Of a DNA stretch of 64,000 nucleotides, positions 58,501-64,000 are shown one piece after another (position 1 is the stretch's first letter; every line of letters begins with the position of its first letter). The translations under genes and the position numbers were made by a program. Location: NCBI GenBank assembly GCA_964036275.1, contig OZ038440.1, positions 2,542,001 through 2,606,000 on the forward strand. The letters are read 5' to 3'. Source of the stretch: Litoditis marina (lineage: Eukaryota > Nematoda > Chromadorea > Rhabditida > Rhabditidae). The notes under the pieces were generated by a model. That model made no database searches. It was not told where the DNA came from and was given only the letters and a program-made list of their open reading frames with translations.

Positions 58501-59581
58501 GGGGGTCAAAATTTACTTTACTTTACGACATTTACTATTTACCCCCCCCCCCCCTCCTTGGTCGGCGGGGGGTAGAAATTCAATGGTGGGGGGGGGAGTC
58601 AAACTTGAATGAGTGGAGGGGCTGAACTTCAATACCGGAAATGTTTACTTTTTATCCCCCACCCTCAAACGTTTGTATTGCAGGCGATAAAATGAATTAG
58701 CACCCTCGGTGGGGGGGGGTCAAACTACATTTCCCCAAAGGCAATACAAATTCAGTAAGGTGGGGGGTAAAAAGGCAATGTTCCCTATTAACATGTTAAG
58801 GCAAATAGTCTGATTGCATACTTCGATTATAAATGGACTTTTAGTTTTCAAGTAAACAGGAAGTGCGCTATATTTTCTGTTTTCAGTTTTCCGATATGGG
58901 TTAGTTGATGGAGTTGGTTCACTTAAAAGTGTTGTTCTTTTCCACCCAAGCAAAAAGAGAACAATAGAAAAAATATACATCAAATCAGTAAGGCTAAGTG
59001 CGCTTTCAACAAAGTGAAGCTTCTCAGCTCAAACGATTGAATGTTGCCGCGCTTATGACATTGCATTCATGTTTTCTAGACGGCTCAGTCAATAATTTTT
59101 GCGTAAGCCCTAGGGGTAAAAATATATTCCGTTCACATTTCCGAAAGCTCACTAATGTTAAAAGTTGCCCAGTTTACATTTTCACCCTAGGTTTGGAACT
59201 AGAATAGCGAAATATCAAAGAACTCTGTGGCCATTCCCATTGCCATAAATATTTGAAAAACAGTAAAAAAATACTCTGGCGTGATTAAAAATGCATTAAG
59301 GATGGAGAAACAAATTGAAATATCTACCTGGCTGGTAAACAACGGTTTCTCCTAAATAAGTTTAATCTCTCTGTGATTCATACTGTGAAGTTCAACTGCA
59401 AAAAGTGAAAGAAAAATAGTAGATTCAGAAAATGTACCTGGCTGACGATAGTTTTGTTGGCGCGATCATTGACGACGGTGAGCATCCGAATATGCCAGAT
59501 GGTCATCTTAGAAACCTCATCTGGAGTCGCGACGACGAGCGAAGGAAGACTGCAGCACAGAAACAGCCACCACCACCTCAT
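55504..59581 (-). CDS. Gene E1: single-pass membrane protein with Lys/Ser-rich tail
   Basis: There are seven exons: 59581-59438, 58116-57989, 57638-57542, 57265-57206, 56943-56902, 56398-56280 and 55816-55504; together they give about 300 residues in one frame. The N-terminus MRWWWLFLCCSLPSLVVAT is a strong signal peptide. The outer region of about 150 residues has several N-glycosylation sites (NKT, NTS, NDT, NRT) and two Cys. A transmembrane helix of about 26 residues follows (LIFLPIWLAVALVILILALV). The cytoplasmic tail of about 105 residues is very rich in Lys and Ser (KSKK, SSKS, EKSSK), so it is basic and has many possible phosphorylation sites. I do not recognise the outer domain. Its exon lengths 128-97-60-42 are the same as in E2. 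Confidence 0.75.
56782..56850 (-). mobile_element. tRNA-like short element, 5' end fragment
   Basis: Retains only the CACAGCACAAAGTGACATGT to CGACTACTATA end in a gene E1 intron. Confidence 0.5.
58399..58785. mobile_element. poly-C/poly-G element (copy 2)
   Basis: Starts GGGACAATTGAAGTATCG and ends GGCAATGTTCCC. Same internal words as copy 1 in reverse. Lies in the first intron of gene E1. Confidence 0.8.
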
Positions 59582-59934
59582 CTCTGGTACAGACCGATAA
59601 TGAAGTTGAAGACTTTTGCAGTTTGCAAATAACACGTTCAAACTGCTCTTGGAAGTTTTCACACGTTAGGCACGTGGCGCTCTCAGGTTTGCACGAAAAG
59701 ACTTGTGAACGTACTCTGCGTTTATTGAATTCTGAAAACAAGAAAAACTAGCTTCCCAAATAACTTCGTAGAAGGTCGAGGAAAGTCGTACCCGGGACCT
59801 CCATTTAATTTTCGAGGATGGTAACTTTCTAGGCTTGTATAGTTGAAAGAAAATCGTTTTATCTTCTTTTTCTGCAACTCACTGAGAAATTATCTTCCAG
59901 AATACGATAGTTTTCGTGTTTCACTACGAAATGA

Positions 59935-60304
59935 GGGAAAATTGAAGTATCGTCCCCCACTTTAGTTGGGTCCCCCCCGTAGCACTTCAACCCCCCACCC
60001 AAGCTGAAACCTCAAAAATCTAGGAGGGGGGGGGGGGGGGGGGGCAAAATTCAACTTCGACATTTACTATTTACCCCCCCCATCTGGGTCGGCGGGGGGT
60101 AGAACTTCAATGGTGGGGGGTCAAATTTCAACGAGTGGGGGGCTGAACTTCAATACCGGAAATGTTTACTTTTTACACCCCACCCTCAAACTTTTGTATT
60201 GCAGGTGATAAAGTGAATTATCAACCCCCGGGGGGGGTCAAACTACGATTCCCCAAACGCAATATAAATTTAAAAAGGTGGGGGGGTAAAAAGTCAATGT
60301 TCCC
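59935..60304. mobile_element. poly-C/poly-G element (copy 3)
   Basis: Starts GGGAAAATTGAAGTATCG and ends GTCAATGTTCCC. It lies between genes E2 and E1. Confidence 0.8.
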
Positions 60305-60603
60305 AGAAATAAATATTGATAGAGGCACGTTCAAGGCAAGGTAGAGTATACGGTATAAAACGAACTGTACACTATTTATTTGTGTATATTTTTTCTCCTG
60401 TGTTTGTCAAAACTTCATTCGATCACTCCATCGAATGAATGTAATCAGTCAAAAATCATATGCAATTTGCCCATTTTTCCATCATGAGTTAAGTTTTACA
60501 TAAAAAAGACAAACCAATAACCATTCCGAAAACATCATGACACAATAACATCTTTGTTCAAACAAATAGGACATAAATGTGTATTGTTTCTCTTTATTTC
60601 GTT

Positions 60604-62972
60604 TCAGTTGATTGGTTCTTGTCCGATGTCTTCTTTCTTCGAAGACTTTCTGCTTGATCCTTGACTTTTTTGGGAACCTCCGTCCCGTTTCTCACTTTTT
60701 GCTGTTTTCTGCGACTTTCCGGATGTAGAGGACTGTTTTCTCTCAGTTTTCTTAGATTTTCCCGAAGCTTCCGAAGCAACATGAGATTTCACTGATTTGC
60801 CGGATCGTGCGGATTTCTGGCTTTTTTGGGAGATGTCGGACTTTTGTTGTTTTTTCTCGGCCCCGGCGATTTTCAGGCTCATTCTGTAAAAAAATCGAAT
60901 TTACGTTTCAAATGAGCAAAGTCTGTATTCGACATTTATATCGCTCCATGAGAGTTTGATCTGAATTCAGAACGGAGTGACTTTTTATCATTTTCACACA
61001 CGTTGTGCTAAAATCATGAGGTGAACTACTCAAACATTCTTGTTCTAGAACAAAAAAAAACAAAACGAGAAAGTTTCTCAAATTTACTCTCCGTTCGAGA
61101 ACAGAAGCCACTTTTACAACTTGACCAAATAACCAGGCCTCATATGATGCATTATAATATTGATAGTCATTAACCATAATATAGTCATAATGAACTCACT
61201 TCAACTTTCTGACTGTGATGTACATTAGAATGAGGGCAATCACGAATCCCAAAAACAGAATTATGGTTCCAACCGCCAACCAAATCGGCAAATGGAATAC
61301 ACTCGAACATTTTTGTCCTGATGCGTCCTGAAATTGGCGGTTGAATGCTAGTGAAATGTACAGTGGAATAACCCCTCCACAACAGAATCGAAAACCGGGT
61401 AACGTGAAAAGTTGCTGATGTTTCTTTACACGTTACCATCCCATTTGCGGAAAAAACAGCTTTAACTGAAAGTATAAACTCAAGGGGATTGAGCTCAGAC
61501 AAATTTTTCGTTTATTGATGAAAATATGAAAAAGCGACCAAACACACCAGTCGCTCGTTCGAACTCTTCAGGCTCACGAAGCTGTCTTCCTGTAAAACAC
61601 GAAGTTAGGTTCATTCAGATAGTCTGAATACAATCGAGTACATATATAAATAAAATTAAGAGTTTCCCTTTGCGAACTTCTTGACCTCTTATTATCGTTT
61701 CTTTTCTGACGGAAAGATAGGTTAGTATAGACGCGGAATACGTGATCTATTTGTTCCAATTATGAACCTACATGTTGACCAAAGAGTCTCAAATTGTCAA
61801 CTTACTGTACTTACACAAATTGGTTGTAACTAACTTGTGAATACTAACTACTGTAAGTATTGACAAATGTGTGGAGTGGGCAATGCATGCACTGTCCCGC
61901 GCTTCCAAGCTTGGACATAAATTCGATAATTTTTTACAAATTATAATAGCAGTTTCCTCACCGCAGGAGCAGTACGATTGACATGCGCGGCAAACGTGTT
62001 CCATCGCTGCTCAATCATGGCCTGAAACTTAAATTGTATTGAAGGGAAAATCCTATTAAACTTTAGTCCTTTAGTTTTGAGCCCATTTCAAGCTCTGTAC
62101 GCGAAGAATCTGTTGTTCGCTCTTCGCGTAGAAATTTGACCCTCCACACTTTCAGTACATACAACAGAGAAAGGGGCTGATGGATATAAACTAGTTCATG
62201 GAAGGAGAAGGTTAACGTTGAATATAGACATGAAAATAATGAAGTGAGATAGGAGTAACACGTTTTTTCAACACAATTTGAGAAGGGTGGAAAGTGAATG
62301 TGAATGTACCCACAGACGTGATCAGGGGACCATTGACTTTTCACCCACCACCTTTCTGAGTTTGTATTGCTTTGGAAAATTGAAGTCTGAAAAAAGTGCT
62401 ACGGAGATCGTGATAATTTTACGTATATCTCTGCTACCGTAGTACGGTGAAATTTTTAAGACAATCAAGACTACCTTGGTATGATTTGGTGTGGAGGACA
62501 GGGCATGCACGAAAGTCGCGTTGGGGTTGGCGAAGGAATTTTTGGTGAAATTGCACTGGTTCGTTCTCTCTCTGGAACAATTTAGAATCACGTTTTTTTT
62601 TCATAATTTGCCAGAAACATCAGACAGATTTCAACTTTCATTCATACCGAGTAGAACCGCGCGTACTTGATTTGCAATGACCAGGACAGAAAAGAGTGAT
62701 GGCGGGCTAAACTCACATTCTAGCTGAACTTCCATACAGACTTTTTTGTACTGTCCACTGTGAATCACTACTGTATTTACTGTACTGTGTGAAACTGTAG
62801 TTTTGCTACAATCGAGGAAAAATATTCGAAATTTTAAAACTCACAGGGTGAGAACGACAGCGGTATTGATATCATCGACAGCTTTCTTCAGTTCCTGGCA
62901 TCTGTTTTGAGGGGTCTTGGTGACGAAATTCATGAAGTAGACGTCAAAATGCTCGGAAAGTTTAGCGACACC
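60604..62972 (-). CDS. Gene E2: paralogue of E1, 5' end missing
   Basis: Exons are 62972-62845, 62571-62475, 62021-61962, 61589-61548, 61327-61200 and 60883-60604. They match E1 exon by exon (128-97-60-42 nt identical in length) and in phase. Conserved blocks are GVAKL.E.FDVY, the C.ELK.AVD.NT.VVLTL core, TNQC, EQ.WNTFAA.VNRTA, SFVSLKS and LPIWLAV in the membrane helix. The tail is again Lys/Ser-rich (KSQKS, KKTERKQSS) but shorter. AATAAA follows the stop at about 60593-60598. The signal-peptide exon should lie upstream; none is visible before the window ends, so it is either beyond 64000 or lost. The outer domain is not one I can name. Confidence 0.72.
62322..62400. mobile_element. poly-C/poly-G element, internally deleted remnant
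   Basis: Reads GGGGACCATTGACTTTTCAC, then CACCACCTTTCTGAGTTTGT, and stops after GTGCTACGGAGAT. Only the left end and a trace of the right remain. It lies in a gene E2 intron. Confidence 0.65.
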
Positions 62973-63084
62973 CTGGAAACGCTCAGATGATCTTCAGAAA
63001 GCATTAACTTGTTCTGTCCTGAATCATCTTCTGAGTATGTAAGTTTCTTCATCCCTGCACCTTAGAGTGGTTTACCAATTGCAA

Positions 63085-63605
63085 AAATCAATTCAATTCA
63101 ATTCCAATTCCAACCAATTCTTGAAAAATTCCGAAAATTCAATTCTAATTCTTTCAATGTTTTTGAAAACCAATTCAATTCAATTTCAGCTCCGACCAAT
63201 TCCGGCCAATTCTTGAAAAATCAATTCCAATTTCAATTCTTAAGGCATTTTTTCTGCAAAAATGTTCGTAATGTTGCTTTTTACAACAAATACATTTCAA
63301 AAAGATAGAACAAAACAAGAAACTGTGAAATTTAACACGTTTAAAATTTCAATTCTGAATCAATTCCGGACCGATTCCAATTCTTTTTACCAATTCTAAA
63401 GAAAAACCAATTCAATTCAATTCCATTTTTTTCTGGCTGTCAAAAACCAATTCAATTCAATTCCGATTTTCTCTTAACAAAACCAATTCAATTCAGTTCA
63501 ATTCTTAGGAATTGGTTTCACTCAAAAACCAATTCAATTCAATTCTTTGGAATTAGTTTTCAATTCTTTTCAATTCCAATTCCAATTCAATTCAATTCCT
63601 TAACC
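63085..63605. repeat. degenerate CAATT pentamer tract
   Basis: About 500 bp made largely of CAATTCAATTC / CCAATTCC units interrupted by short unique pieces. Upstream of the visible gene E2 exons. Confidence 0.85.
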
Positions 63606-63848
63606 ACCCTACAGTGCACCTCCAACACATCCTGCGTCTCATTATTTGCGCACTATTTTGCGCACTCTTACCCAGGCGGGATGTAAGAGCACAGAAGTAG
63701 CTAGCGTATGTTTGAGTGAACGCAATTTGGGGTAGAAAAGCCAAACGAGTGCTAGAAATGTTCATGCATACAACCGCTGAAATTGAGTCCATCACAAAGG
63801 TAGAAATTGACCGTGGTCTCTCTCACTCCTGTGATCATTGAGACAATT

Positions 63849-64000
63849 GTACAATAAACCCTGTTTTTGTTTAGTATCAGTGTGGTTTCGTTCATCTCCT
63901 CAGAATTCTTTCACCCTAATAACACTTGTAACTAGAGGACTTTATAGTTCAATTCATTCATAATTTCGATAGAAACCGTTTCGAAATTTTTTGAAACATT
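63849..64000. repeat. long inverted repeat, right arm (cut by window edge)
   Basis: Reverse complement of 53961-54114. Its inner end is CAATTGTACAATAAACCCTG, i.e. it keeps the terminus of the poly-G element without the element itself. It may continue past 64000. Confidence 0.85.

Noticed and set aside
59517..59741. Alternative frame with CKPESATCLTCENF upstream of E1
   Set aside because: It overlaps the E1 signal-peptide exon in another frame and does not join the later exons in phase.

Overview
The window looks like genomic DNA from a free-living rhabditid (clade V, Caenorhabditis-like) nematode. It is AT-rich, and its genes have many small exons split by introns that begin GTAAGT or GTGAGT and end TTTCAG. 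It also carries the C-type lectin plus von Willebrand A (VWA) architecture that is expanded in such worms, and very many short mobile-element copies. Every gene I can support is on the minus strand. All exon models were built by hand from splice sites, phase continuity and comparison of paralogues inside the window; none was checked against transcripts or databases.

Layout, left to right. 1-943: decayed 3' end of an RTE-type retrotransposon (plus strand). 2560-17888: gene A, a secreted protein made of two tandem modules, each C-type lectin domain (CTLD) + Cys-rich exon + VWA domain, joined by a Ser-Gly/acidic repeat exon. The summed 22-exon reading frame is an exact multiple of three. 20680-30005: gene B, two VWA units followed by a Cys-rich block and a divergent CTLD; it carries several apparent frame lesions and may be decaying. 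31647-41361: gene C, signal peptide, three CTLDs encoded by a perfectly periodic four-exon cassette, then the same Cys-rich block and divergent CTLD as gene B. 46026-53912: gene D, a group II PLP-dependent amino-acid decarboxylase with a long C-terminal tail. 55504-59581 and 60604-62972: genes E1 and E2, tandem paralogues of an unrecognised single-pass membrane protein with a Lys/Ser tail; E2 is cut by the window edge.

Introns and intergenic gaps are full of repeats. They include a tRNA-like short element with TATAG ends (about ten copies), three TATAG-ended MITE families, two families packed with poly-C/poly-G tracts and with inverted termini, a 120-bp palindromic family, large perfect hairpins, a remnant resembling a Penelope-like reverse transcriptase, and a degenerate CAATT tract.

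Genes A, B and C form a cluster built by repeated duplication of the same exon cassettes. Conserved exon lengths (56-109-164/167-133/118; 125-105-207-n-129) show the history, and a 288-bp stretch is identical between the two halves of gene A. By family knowledge, such secreted CTLD/VWA proteins are candidates for carbohydrate or pathogen binding or extracellular-matrix roles. That is inference, and nothing in the sequence fixes a ligand.
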